Source: Rhizobiaceae bacterium (GTDB lineage Bacteria; Pseudomonadota; Alphaproteobacteria; Rhizobiales; Rhizobiaceae). From it: a stretch of DNA of 64,000 nucleotides. Under the pieces are notes generated by a model that made no database searches, was not told where the DNA came from, and saw only the letters and a program-made list of their open reading frames with translations. Positions 35,163-44,400 of the stretch are shown piece after piece. Each line of letters opens with the position of its first letter. The stretch's first letter is position 1. The translations under genes were made by a program, and so were the position numbers. The stretch spans positions 62,001-126,000 of the forward strand of contig JAILWO010000005.1 in NCBI GenBank assembly GCA_025698895.1, in the 5' to 3' direction.

Positions 35163-35262
35163 GATGGCGAGCCAGGGTCGAATCTCTTCTAACCCAGAAC
35201 GCGATGAGGCTTGCGAGGGCCACAGCGGACCGGAAGTTGTGGGCGAGCTTGCCGCACCAAGA
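35163..35262 (-). pseudogene. IS5-family transposase C-terminal remnant
   Basis: On the minus strand the frame from 35262 reads SWCGKLAHNFRSAVALASLI then AFWVRRDS, the C-terminal end of IS5-type transposases. It runs without its own stop into the 3' end of the protease gene. No upstream transposase part or inverted repeats remain, so only a scar is left, immediately at the end of the defence pair. Confidence 0.65.
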
Positions 35263-35412
35263 GTGCGTTCATCATAGCCTGCATCGTCGTTCACAACGTA
35301 AGGAATCTGATGTGCTACACGCCATCAAAATCCTGATCGGGGTCGGGGCCATAGAACGGTAATACACGCGGACCTGTTTTGATGGGCGGAGCCGGAGCTC
35401 CGCCCGAGCCGC

Positions 35413-36000
35413 TCAGCCAAGGGCCGCCATCTGCATTTCGGCTGCCTTGCGATCGACGGTCTGCCCGGGGTTTTCGACATGGCGTTCGAAGGGCTTCCAG
35501 GCTTCGCCGACGACCTCTTCGTAGCCAGCCACCACACCTTCGGCTGCGCAACGGAGCGCATGGGCCTGAATGCCCATGTCGGCCGCGAATTCGCGCTTGC
35601 GCTGGGCCGCGCTGTCGAAACCGACAGGACCGTCGAGGTCCGCGTCGCGGTCGTCGTTGGCGTTTCTGGCCGTGGCGTCGCGGGCTTCCGAGACCGACCG
35701 GGAATAGAACTGCCCGGCGCCGTGGGCTGAACCGACATAGGAGCCGACGATCCGCTGGAGATGGATCTGCATGGCCCGTTCGCCGAGGCCTTCGTTCAAG
35801 GAGTCGGCCGTGTCGATGATGACCTTGCGATGGAGATGGCGGATGCCGTCGCTGTCGATAACGGGGAGGCCGAAGCTTTCGGCAATAAGGGATGCCTGGG
35901 CGCTGTCGGGACAGGAGAGGCGTACCATTTCGAGGGAGACGCCCTTTCGGAGCTGGACGACCTTGCTGGATTGACGGCTGGAACGAGCGGTTCTGGTCAT
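35413..36000 (-). CDS. Plasmid protein of unknown function
   Basis: 195 aa, not recognised as a named domain. The N terminus is basic and serine rich (MTRTARSSRQSSKVVQLRKG); the rest is helical with a hydrophilic central part (about 100-130, RDATARNANDDRDADLDG) and ends MQMAALG. No membrane segment, signal or catalytic motif. It has good coding character (no competing frame of equal quality) and GGAAAGGACTCTCAC before the ATG. It is the first of a series of minus-strand genes typical of large rhizobial plasmids. Confidence 0.6.
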   Translation of the reverse strand: MTRTARSSRQSSKVVQLRKGVSLEMVRLSCPDSAQASLIAESFGLPVIDSDGIRHLHRKVIIDTADSLNEGLGERAMQIHLQRIVGSYVGSAHGAGQFYSRSVSEARDATARNANDDRDADLDGPVGFDSAAQRKREFAADMGIQAHALRCAAEGVVAGYEEVVGEAWKPFERHVENPGQTVDRKAAEMQMAALG

Positions 36001-36503
36001 GTGAGAGTCCTTTCCTTCATGGTTTGGCCGAAGGCTCGAGCCGGCCCTTGCCGGCCCTCCCTTCGGGCGCGGTCCGGAAAAACCGGCGGAAGGAGGAGGC
36101 TTCAGGGTCCGTGCGGACCAAAGCCGAGCGGACTAGCCTTGCGGGCAAGCAGGGCATATTGCCCTCGCGCCGTCCCGCTGGGCTGGTTTGTCGAGGCTGG
36201 TGCGCATGGCCGCTCCGCGGCGCGCCAGCGGCCTTGAAGGCTCCGGCCGCCGGTTTAGGACCGAAGCCAAAACCGAAGGGAGACCGGCAGGGGGTGGCGT
36301 TCCACCGAAGCTGACCCATGAAGGAAATGACGATGACCCGGACCGCCCGCCCGTCATCCCGAGAGGCTGGACACCCCGGCATCCTGCGGCCGAACACTGC
36401 TGTCCTCACAATTCCTCCTGAGGATGGCGGTCGCACACGCCCGACGAGCGAGCTCCCGTGAAACGGTATCGATCGAGTCAGTTCCTTCGACGTATGGAAG
36501 GTA
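36001..36503. other. GC-rich hairpin-filled spacer
   Basis: 503 bp. ORFs occur in all frames here but none resembles a protein. Several short inverted repeats are visible, such as GCCGGC-CCTT-GCCGGC near 36041-36056 and GGTCCG/CGGACC near 36108-36120. It separates two minus-strand genes, so it should contain the promoter of the right-hand end of the 35413-36000 gene and a terminator for the upstream one. Confidence 0.4.
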
Positions 36504-36821
36504 TCACCTGACCGGCGCCTTGCATGCGGGATCGAGGCCTGGACGGGCAGATCCGGGTCGTTTTTCCGCGCTTGGCTCTCGCGCGGTGCTCCATTCGGGA
36601 AACGGTGTTGCTCCCGGCGTGTAGTCGGCCGGAATCACGACAGGTGCCATCGATGCGGCGAGGTCTTCGCCGGCGACGGCCCAATCGACTATCGTGCCGG
36701 CCGCCGGAACAGCTGCTGCACAACGGTCGAACTGGTTCTCCAAAGCCACTGCGACAGCCGAACGGGGACTGGCGGCCTGCGTGTCGACGAGGATGTGTAC
36801 CGCGACGAGAAAGGTGGTCAT
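36504..36821 (-). CDS. Small plasmid protein of unknown function
   Basis: 105 aa starting MTTFLVAVHILVDTQAASPR. The first 50 residues look like a beta-alpha fold (TFLVAVHILV, then an Ala-rich helix AVAVALENQF), followed by VPAAGTIVDWAVAGEDL and a Pro-rich tail. No signal peptide or known motif. The frame continues upstream to 37793 but there it is antisense-like over the next real gene, so the ATG at 36821 is taken as start; CATGGAGACCCAACCG precedes it. Confidence 0.55.
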   Translation of the reverse strand: MTTFLVAVHILVDTQAASPRSAVAVALENQFDRCAAAVPAAGTIVDWAVAGEDLAASMAPVVIPADYTPGATPFPEWSTAREPSAEKRPGSARPGLDPACKAPVR

Positions 36822-37017
36822 CGGTTGGGTCTCCGTGCTGGATGATTGAAGCGTGGCGCGCGGATCGAGACGAGCACCGCGCGCTTCCAGGCATCGGCGC
36901 CTGTGAAGCGATGGCGATGGCGCGTGTGTTGGACGACAAGACGGGGATGTGCGCCCTCCATCCCGAACGCAGCCCGCCAGCCGAAGCGGACCGCGATCGC
37001 TTTCCATGGGATGGACA

Positions 37018-37896
37018 TCACCTCCCCCCGGCGACAAAGCTCGAGGGCCCGCCATAGGATGCGTGGCGCGCCGGATCGACGACGAAGCCAAAACGGCCGA
37101 CCTCGTACTCGCCGGCCGGGACCAGAAAGCGCCGGCGCTCGATACCCTCGCCACGGCCTCCACCCAATGTGGCGACCACCTCAACGAAACCATCGTGGTG
37201 CTCTGAGCTGATTGCCGAGACGACAACCCAGTCCCCCCTATGTAGCGCCTCGAAGGCCCGGCGATCCTTCTCGCGGGATTCGCCGGGCTGCAGAACGGTT
37301 CCGAAGATCGCCTCCCAGGCGTCCGGCCAGGAGTCCTTCCGGGTCTGCTCGGCATATCGCCGTTCGAACCCGGTGAACAGGTGCGGGAAGGTGATCGCAA
37401 CGATCGCCCATTCGGCGTCTTCCTCGTACCAGCCGTCCTTTTTCCGGAGCCTGGAGTCGACGCTGGCATTGCGGGCGCCCGAGAGATGGAAACCGCCATG
37501 TCCGGCTGTCGAATGGCAGATGATGCCCTCGGCGAAGACCGTCGCGCCCTGCGAGGGTCCCCACGGCGTATAGGCGCGGGAGCGCATTTCCCGGCGGCCG
37601 AGCGCGCGCTTCTCGCGCTGGTGCTCGGCCTGTTCGAGCACCTTTGCCCTGAATTCCGGCTCGTCCGCGAGTTGGCCACCATGCCCGTAGAAGTCATTGC
37701 GCGTGAGTTCCGCCAGCGGCCGGCGCGCGCACCAGCATGTGGCGAGAAAATACTGGCCGACGCGTCCGGGCAGCATGGCGAAGGCGGTGTCATCGACGCG
37801 CGCCACGGGAAACCCTTCGGCGCTGATGCCGAAGCGAACCCCCGACTGGTCCGACGCTCCGCCCGGCCGAGGGTGCGATGAATGAGAACGGATCAT
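37018..37896 (-). CDS. DUF7007-like plasmid protein
   Basis: 292 aa. Conserved-looking blocks are TPWGPSQGATVFAEGIICHS near 110-130, then HLSGARNASV, and AIVAITFPHLFTGFERRYAE near 170-190. These match a family of unknown function (DUF7007 type) that accompanies ArdC and large methylase-helicase genes on plasmids. The C-terminal third contains GDWVVVSAISSEHHDGFVEVVAT, beta-rich. Its ATG overlaps the stop of the gene before it by 4 bp, giving translational coupling. Function unknown. Confidence 0.6.
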   Translation of the reverse strand: MIRSHSSHPRPGGASDQSGVRFGISAEGFPVARVDDTAFAMLPGRVGQYFLATCWCARRPLAELTRNDFYGHGGQLADEPEFRAKVLEQAEHQREKRALGRREMRSRAYTPWGPSQGATVFAEGIICHSTAGHGGFHLSGARNASVDSRLRKKDGWYEEDAEWAIVAITFPHLFTGFERRYAEQTRKDSWPDAWEAIFGTVLQPGESREKDRRAFEALHRGDWVVVSAISSEHHDGFVEVVATLGGGRGEGIERRRFLVPAGEYEVGRFGFVVDPARHASYGGPSSFVAGGR

Positions 37897-38366
37897 GCCG
37901 CCCTCCCCTCGACCTGATCGGCCGCGGCCTCGTCGGCGGTCACCTCACGGAGCATGGCATTTGGATAGCCATTCCGCGACAACCATTCATCGGCGGCCTG
38001 ACGGTTGGCCGCGACATGGACGAGCTCGGCCTCATCGCCGGGGCGGTCGAGCACGAGGACGGAGCCGATGGCGGGCCGTTCGACCACAGTGAAGGCGAGG
38101 TCGCTATCGACCGAAAGGGTCTTGAAGACCCGCAGGACGATCACCGCCTTGCTGCCGAAATCCCCCTCATGAAGCGTAATCGCGGCCGGTATCGTGGTTT
38201 CGCCGACGCGCGTGCCAGTCTGTTTCCTGACGAGCCGGCCGGTGTTGTTGCGACTCTCCCAGGCCCGCAGCTTGCGCCGATGGCGCTCGGGGGGCCGCGG
38301 GGTGCCGTCGGAATAGCGGATGATCGCGCCCAGCGGCACGTGGTCAAAGATCAGTTGTGCGGACAT
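37893..38366 (-). CDS. Plasmid protein of unknown function coupled to the DUF7007-like gene
   Basis: 157 aa from MSAQLIFDHVPLGAIIRYSD. The N-terminal half (LIFDHVPLGAIIRYSDGTPRPPERHRRKLRAWE then TGRLVRK) looks like a small beta-barrel; the C-terminal half ends in an acidic/alanine-rich helix. No known motif. The ATG at 38366 follows CCGGAGGACATC, a good ribosome site; the longer frame (38432) is unlikely. Shares a 4-bp overlap with the next gene, so the two products probably act together. Confidence 0.55.
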   Translation of the reverse strand: MSAQLIFDHVPLGAIIRYSDGTPRPPERHRRKLRAWESRNNTGRLVRKQTGTRVGETTIPAAITLHEGDFGSKAVIVLRVFKTLSVDSDLAFTVVERPAIGSVLVLDRPGDEAELVHVAANRQAADEWLSRNGYPNAMLREVTADEAAADQVEGRAA

Positions 38367-38450
38367 GATGTCCTCCGGTTGTGGATTCTGAAACGAAGCC
38401 GCCGCCGGGGAAGACCGGCGGCGGAAAGACATTCGAAAGAGAAGGACGGG

Positions 38451-40118
38451 CTATTCGGCGGCCTCGCGGAACCCCTCGCTGTCGTCGTGGTCCGGGTCGA
38501 CCGGTTCGGCGTCCGTGCCGTCCGGCTCCTCGTCCTCCTCGGTGACCGTGTTGGACGCGAGCCACGCGGCGAGCGCGTCGCGGTCGGGTGCGAAGAACGC
38601 CGAGGGATGAACGAAAGTCTGCTCGTTGAACGCCTCGACCAGCGCCGTCCGCGTATCCTTGACCCGGGCCCGGGGCAGGACGGACGTGCCTTCGCACGAT
38701 GCTTCGAGGGCGGAGCGCGACAGGCAGGACAGAAATTCTTCCGTGCCCATGTTCGGCAGAAAGCCGTCGGCGCCGATCACATCGCCCGCGGCGCGAGCAA
38801 CGATGCCGCTATTGGTCCGGTTCTCCTGGCAGGAGAGCACCTCGATCAGCATGGACCGGACCGCGACGCGCAGGGTCTCCATGTCGAAGGAGAGCTTGCC
38901 CTTGGCGTCGAAGAGCGCCGCCGCGTGACGCGCGATCCGTCGGTTGCCATAGTGATAATCGTCTCCGCCTCCATTGGCGGAGTCCACCCTGACATTCTGG
39001 CCGGCGAAGGCGAGAACCAGCAACGCCATCAGCGTGTCGTCCTCGATCGGGGCACGGCCGAGTGCCTCGTGAAGGGCGTCGGTGCGGAAGTCCCCGATCA
39101 TCTCGATGCCCTTGCGGGTAACGTCGGGCCGCGTCTTGGGCATCACGACGGCATCCTCGTCCGGGGTCCCGTTGCCCTTCACGGCTTTAGGCTCGGGCAT
39201 CCGGAAGTGAACGGTCTGCACCTTACCGTCGCGATCGAGATACATGGCGGTGTGATCGGATTTCTTGGGCTTGCCGTAGACGCGCTCGGCCTTCTTGGGC
39301 AGCTCCGGCTGGCCCCAGGTGTTGGCCTCAGTGATGACCCCCTTCTTGGGCAGGTTCCGCGTCATCCACTCCTGCTGGGCACCGAGATAGGCCTCGACAT
39401 TGGTGGTGTAGCGGCTGTCCTCGTCGGCGGGCGCGAACAGATCCTCGACCCAGGAAATGCCATAGGCCTGCGTGAGTTCGTCGTCGAAACTCGCATCGCG
39501 CGCATACATGCGGGTCTTGGAGAGACCGTTGGCGACGCTCCACCAGGAGACCTGCGGATCGCCCTTGCCGGGCTTGTGGGCCTTCCAGACCTCCTTCTGC
39601 TCGTCGACCGAGGCGGCCGCGATTGTGCGGAGCTGGGTTTCATTGGGCATGTCGCCCCTGGCCATATGATCGAGCATGGCCGGCAGCACATTGGCGAGAA
39701 GCCGGAGCTTCTTGATCTGGCGCACCGAAAGTGCGAGCGCGACGGCGATCGCCTCTTCGGTCCAGCCGATGGCAACGAGGCGCTCGATCGCGCGCCACTG
39801 GTCGACCGGATTGAGCCCTTCATGGGCAAGCGTTTCAACGAGCGAACGCATCGCGCCGCCATCCTCGGCGGCCTCTCCGACAATGACCGTGATCTCTTCG
39901 AGACCGGCGGCGATCGCCTGTTTGACGCGGCGATGCCCGGCCTGGATGACAAAGCCGTTGCCGCCATCCGGCTGAGGCGCCACGACTGGCGGCTGCACGA
40001 TGCCGACCGCCTTGATCGTTGCGAGCAGCAGCGCATCGGCCTGGGGATTGGATTTCGAGCGGCGGGCCTTGTCGGGGTTTTCGACGAGCGCGCGCGGATC
40101 GACGAGCTTGATTTCCAT
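38451..40118 (-). CDS. ParB/Spo0J-domain plasmid protein (second ParB-like)
   Basis: 555 aa. The N-terminal ParB nuclease-fold domain (1-110) starts MEIKLVDPRALVENPDKAR and has AGHRRVKQAIAAG near 58-70; a KorB/ParB-type HTH follows (GWTEEAIAVALALSVRQIKKLRLL near 118-140). The C-terminal 350 residues are specific to a plasmid group and end in a strongly acidic tail. It is separate from RepB and has no ParA next to it, so it is probably not a partition protein; a DNA-binding or silencing role in the accessory region is possible. CGAAAGGAGCATCCCG precedes the ATG. Confidence 0.8.
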   Translation of the reverse strand: MEIKLVDPRALVENPDKARRSKSNPQADALLLATIKAVGIVQPPVVAPQPDGGNGFVIQAGHRRVKQAIAAGLEEITVIVGEAAEDGGAMRSLVETLAHEGLNPVDQWRAIERLVAIGWTEEAIAVALALSVRQIKKLRLLANVLPAMLDHMARGDMPNETQLRTIAAASVDEQKEVWKAHKPGKGDPQVSWWSVANGLSKTRMYARDASFDDELTQAYGISWVEDLFAPADEDSRYTTNVEAYLGAQQEWMTRNLPKKGVITEANTWGQPELPKKAERVYGKPKKSDHTAMYLDRDGKVQTVHFRMPEPKAVKGNGTPDEDAVVMPKTRPDVTRKGIEMIGDFRTDALHEALGRAPIEDDTLMALLVLAFAGQNVRVDSANGGGDDYHYGNRRIARHAAALFDAKGKLSFDMETLRVAVRSMLIEVLSCQENRTNSGIVARAAGDVIGADGFLPNMGTEEFLSCLSRSALEASCEGTSVLPRARVKDTRTALVEAFNEQTFVHPSAFFAPDRDALAAWLASNTVTEEDEEPDGTDAEPVDPDHDDSEGFREAAE

Positions 40119-40403
40119 CGGGATGCTCCTTTCGGGGTTCGGGAGCCGGCACCACGCCGGTCCCTTTTCGTCTTCTTGCCGAAGACACCCCCCCCCGGCC
40201 CGCGGAGCGGACGGGCCGGTGCAACTGCGCCGGAGCATCCCTGCCCGGCAGGGCGAGCAGGGCTGGCAGCCCTGCGCAGGACGACGCGGCCGGGATTGCG
40301 AGCGGTGCGGTTGAGGTGAAACCGTCAGCGGCCTGGCTGCTCTGCGAGGGGTATTTCTTCCTCCCCCTCCCCTGTCATGTTTCGGGCTCTTGACCGCAGG
40401 TCG

Positions 40404-41219
40404 TCAGAACCGCCGCCGTGGCCGCGGCCTTCTCCACACGCGCCTGCGCTTCCATCGTTTTCCGGATGGGAGCCGGCGGGCCTCCTGCATCGCCGCCACG
40501 CGTGCCGCCCGGAATCGTGCCTGAAGGACGCCGACGATCTGTGCCGCGTCCAGTATCTGCGGACCCTCGTGCGCGGCCCGCACGAGACCTCGCCGGCCGA
40601 GCGCCACAACGACGCCGTGGCCGTCCGCCCGCCCTGGCAGAATCCCCCAAAGATAACGCTCGATGGGCGTGGCATCCGGCGCAACGGGTTCCGCACCCGC
40701 GAAATCGAAAAAGGCGGGAGCCCGGCAATCGATCCAGTTCGGCGGAAAGCACTCTCCCGGGAAGGCGAGCGTGTAAATTCCCCTCCAGGGCGTGGGCCGC
40801 AGCATTTGCCCACCTGCAGCAAAGCGCGGCGCATCGCGCTTGAGGCGGGTGCCGTCAACCACCCAGATCCGGTTCGGATAGAAGGCCGCGCGCGCGGCCC
40901 GTTCGTCGGGCCGCAAGTGGGAGTGCTGGAATTCGAGCACCAGACCGTGACCGGTCCTGACGTCGGCGATGTGCCGCTCGCCGTCGGCGGCAACATGGAC
41001 GAACTCCTGCCAACCGGCCGGAAATCGGCTCTTCCATTGGCGATGCCATCGGGTTTCGGGCTCCCACCAGTGATCGCAGGTTCGCCTGCCGCGATGCGCC
41101 CAGTGATGGACGCGGCGGTCGCCGCATTTGGCGACCATGGGCTGTCCGCAGCCCGGGCACAGGGCAGAAAGACCGTGGCTGGCTTCGACGCATTCGTTGT
41201 TGACCAATGCATAGCGCAT
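40404..41219 (-). CDS. CoiA-like competence/nuclease-domain protein
   Basis: 271 aa from MRYALVNNECVEASHG. A zinc-ribbon-like N terminus (CPGCGQPMVAKCGDRRVHHWAH, residues 20-41) leads to a nuclease-like domain with HIADVRTGHGLVLEFQHS near 79-96, the D-(x)n-ExQ pattern of CoiA, a PD-(D/E)xK-type enzyme. The C terminus is highly basic (KRWKRRRVWRRPRPRRRF) and may bind DNA. CoiA helps natural transformation; on plasmids its role is unknown but processing of incoming single-stranded DNA is conceivable. An ATG four codons upstream (41231) is possible. Confidence 0.75.
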   Translation of the reverse strand: MRYALVNNECVEASHGLSALCPGCGQPMVAKCGDRRVHHWAHRGRRTCDHWWEPETRWHRQWKSRFPAGWQEFVHVAADGERHIADVRTGHGLVLEFQHSHLRPDERAARAAFYPNRIWVVDGTRLKRDAPRFAAGGQMLRPTPWRGIYTLAFPGECFPPNWIDCRAPAFFDFAGAEPVAPDATPIERYLWGILPGRADGHGVVVALGRRGLVRAAHEGPQILDAAQIVGVLQARFRAARVAAMQEARRLPSGKRWKRRRVWRRPRPRRRF

Positions 41220-41485
41220 GTCCGACTCCATATATATTGAGACGCATCCGCCAGTGTGGCGGGCGCAGATTGTTTGTTTTGGATGGAAGCAAACCGCAGC
41301 ATGGCCAGACGGAGCTGGTGCTGTCTTGATTATCTTCGGCGTGACGGGGCAATGCCGGTCGCCGGTTATGATGACGGAATGTCGAACATGCCAGGCTCCG
41401 TTCTTGTGCTCAGGCATGTTGCAAGATTAGCCGCCGACCGGTCCCGGTCAACTCCGGTTGATCGACTATCCTCAGAGAGAGTTCG

Positions 41486-44400
41486 TCAGGCGGCGGCCCG
41501 TTCGGACCCTGTCGCTGCGTCCGCGAGCTCGGCTTCGATTTCGGCCAATAGCCGGCGCTTGTTTTCAAGCTCTCCCGCAAAGGCGAAAGCTTCGCCCTGG
41601 CGAGCGCGGTAGGAAGAGAGCCTGCGCTCGGCATCCGCCAGACGCTGGCGATAGCGGAGCCGCTCGTCTTCGAATCCCGAGAGCGCGTGCTCGAGCCTTG
41701 CGACCGCGCCGAGCGGTGTCGTCGTGACCGGCAGTTCGATTTCGTATTCGGCGCCGGTGCGCATGAGCATGGTGGTGTAGCGGTAGCCATCGCCACCGAA
41801 CCGTTCGCCGGAGAATTCGACATCGAAGCCGCCGATCGAGGCGATTGCGGTGTCACCTTCCTGCTGGAGCTGGACGAGCGTGAGGATCTCCTTCATCAGC
41901 GCCCTGCCGGCGGGTTTGCGCTCGGAAAAGGATTTGCCGGCGACCGTCATGGCGAAAGCCTCGCCCGCGGTCGGGAGACGCAGGCCGATGTCCATGCCGA
42001 TGTCAGCGATTCGGCGGTTCGCGACCTCAATGCCGCGTTCGGCCTCACGGATCTGACGGCGGACCGCATGCTGATCGTCCATATGGGCGGCCCGCAGGCG
42101 CTCCAGCCGGGCGATGTCGGCTTCGAGCCCGGCTTTCTGTATCAGGCGCGGATCGCCCGACGCAATCGCCTTGGCCATGGCGAACTGGTTGGCCTGGCCC
42201 TCGCCCATATCATCGAGCCTGCGGATTGAGGTGTCGCCGGAAAGTGCGGCGGCGATGAACCGGGCCTTGCGCTCGTTGTTCTGCCACATGGTGGCGTCGA
42301 GCGAGCCTTCCGTTGCGTAGGCGAAGATATCGATTTCGTCATGCTGATTGCCCTGCCGGCCGATGCGCCCCTCCCGCTGCTCGATCTGCGAGGGCAGCCA
42401 CGGCACGTCGAGGTGATGCAGGGCCTTGAGGCGGAGCTGGGCGTTGACGCCGGTGCCCATGGTTTCCGACGAGCCTATCAGGAACCGGACCTTGCCGGCA
42501 TTGACGTCGCCGAACAACCGCTGCTTGGCCTGCGCGCGTCTGTAATCCTGCATGAAGGCGATTTCCGACGCCGGCACGCCCCTGCGCACGAGCTCGTCCC
42601 GGATCCAGCGGTAGGCAGAGAACCCCCTGCTCTTTTCCACGCTGATCGTGCCGAGATCGGAGAAGATCATCTGCGCGGCACCGGGCAGCTCAAAGCAATC
42701 GCCATCAGGCTTGCGATAAATGTTCTGTGAGGTTTCCGACCAGATGCGGAAGGCGTTGCCGATCAGGTCGTTGAGCTTGTTGTCGGGCTCGTCTCCATTA
42801 TCGGGGTCGACCAGGCGCAGATCGATCGCAGCGTGGCGGCCGTCGGTGATCACCGACAAGAGGATGTCGTCTCCGGGCCTTGCCGGTCCCTCTCGTTCCT
42901 CGATCGCCTTGATGCGCGCATCGAGCACGGTCTGGTAGCGTTTGAAAGCGGCGGACGGCCTGGAGGTCCTGATCTGCCGCTTGCCGGTCGAGACCGCCGG
43001 CACCTTCACATACTGCCGCAAGTCCTCGGGCAACACGACGTCCGCAAAGGAGCGGAACATGGCGATGAGCTCGGGGACGTTGACGAAGGTGGCAAAGCGC
43101 GTGACCGGCTTGTACTTGCCCGATGGCTGAAGCTCGAGTTCGGTCGTCACATCGCCGAAGGTCGATGCCCAGGCGTCGAACTCGTGCAGACCACGCTCTT
43201 TCAGCGCCTCTATGCCGAGGAAGCGCTGCACCGAGAACATCTCGCCGAGCGTGTTGGTGATCGGGGTGCCCGAGGCCAGCACCAGCGCGCGGCCGGGGTT
43301 CTTGGTTTCAACGAAGCGGGACTTGACGTAGAGGTCCCACGCCCGTTGCGACCCGTTCGGATCGACCCCCTTCAAGCTTGACATGTTGGTGGCAAAGGAG
43401 AGCTTGCGGAATTCCTGGGCCTCGTCGACGATGATCTGGTCGATGCCGAGCTCGGAGATGGTCAGAAGATCGTCCTTGCGCGTCGCGAGCGCTTCGAGCC
43501 GTTCCTGAAGCCCCTCCTTCAGCCGCTCGAGCCGTTTGCGCGACACGCGGTCGTCGCCGTCCACCTTGGTCAGCAGTTCCTCGTAGAGCTCGAGCTCGTC
43601 GGAGATCATCTGCTGCTCGAAGGCGGACTGAATGGAAATGAACCTGAATGCCGAATGGGTGATGATGATCGCATCCCATTTGGCCGTGGCGGCACGGGCG
43701 AGGAAGCGATGCCGCTTGTCTTTGGTGAAGTTGGTCTCGTCGGCGACAAGGATGCGGGCGGCCGGGTAGAGCGCCAGAAACTCGCGCGCCGCCTGCGCCA
43801 GGCAATGACCGGGAACGACCAGCATCGCCTTGGCGATCAGCCCGAGCCGCTTCTGCTCCATGATTGCGGCGGCCATGGTCATGGTCTTGCCGGCGCCGAC
43901 GGCGTGGGCGAGATAGGTCGAACCCGCCGAAATGATGCGCCAGATGCCGCGTTTCTGGTGCCCATAAAGACAAAAGGCGCCTGAGGCGCCCGGAAGCTGA
44001 AGGTGATCGCCGTTGAACGTTCGCGGAGCGATGTTGTTGAACCGGTCGTTATAATCCCGGGCAAGCCGGTCGGTGCGGTCGGGATCGGACCAGATCCAGG
44101 TCTGGAAGGCCGTCTTGATCTTTGTGAGCTTCTCCTTGGCCGCCTCGGTGTCGACCACATTGAGGACGCGCTTTTCGCTGTCGCCGTCCTTGATGGTATC
44201 GAAGATCTGCGGCACCCGGCTGTTGAGCGCGTCGGCAAGCAGCTCGCCGGCGTGCCGCCGATCCGTGCCCCATTCCGAGGTCCCCGCGGCGGTATACCCG
44301 AGCTGTCGTGCCTCGACCGTCCAGGAGGCGAGTTCGGGCATGTGGCGGATCCTGATGTCGGCGCCCATCATCTCCCTGACGAAATCGACAATGTCGGTGG

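Noticed and set aside
36822-37793. Upstream extension of the 105-aa gene at 36504-36821
   Set aside because: It overlaps the DUF7007-like gene in another frame and is Ser/Arg/Pro rich, as expected for a shadow.
37878-40319. 813-codon open frame on the plus strand
   Set aside because: It lies antisense to the ParB-like gene and its neighbour, has no family resemblance and arises from high GC codon bias.
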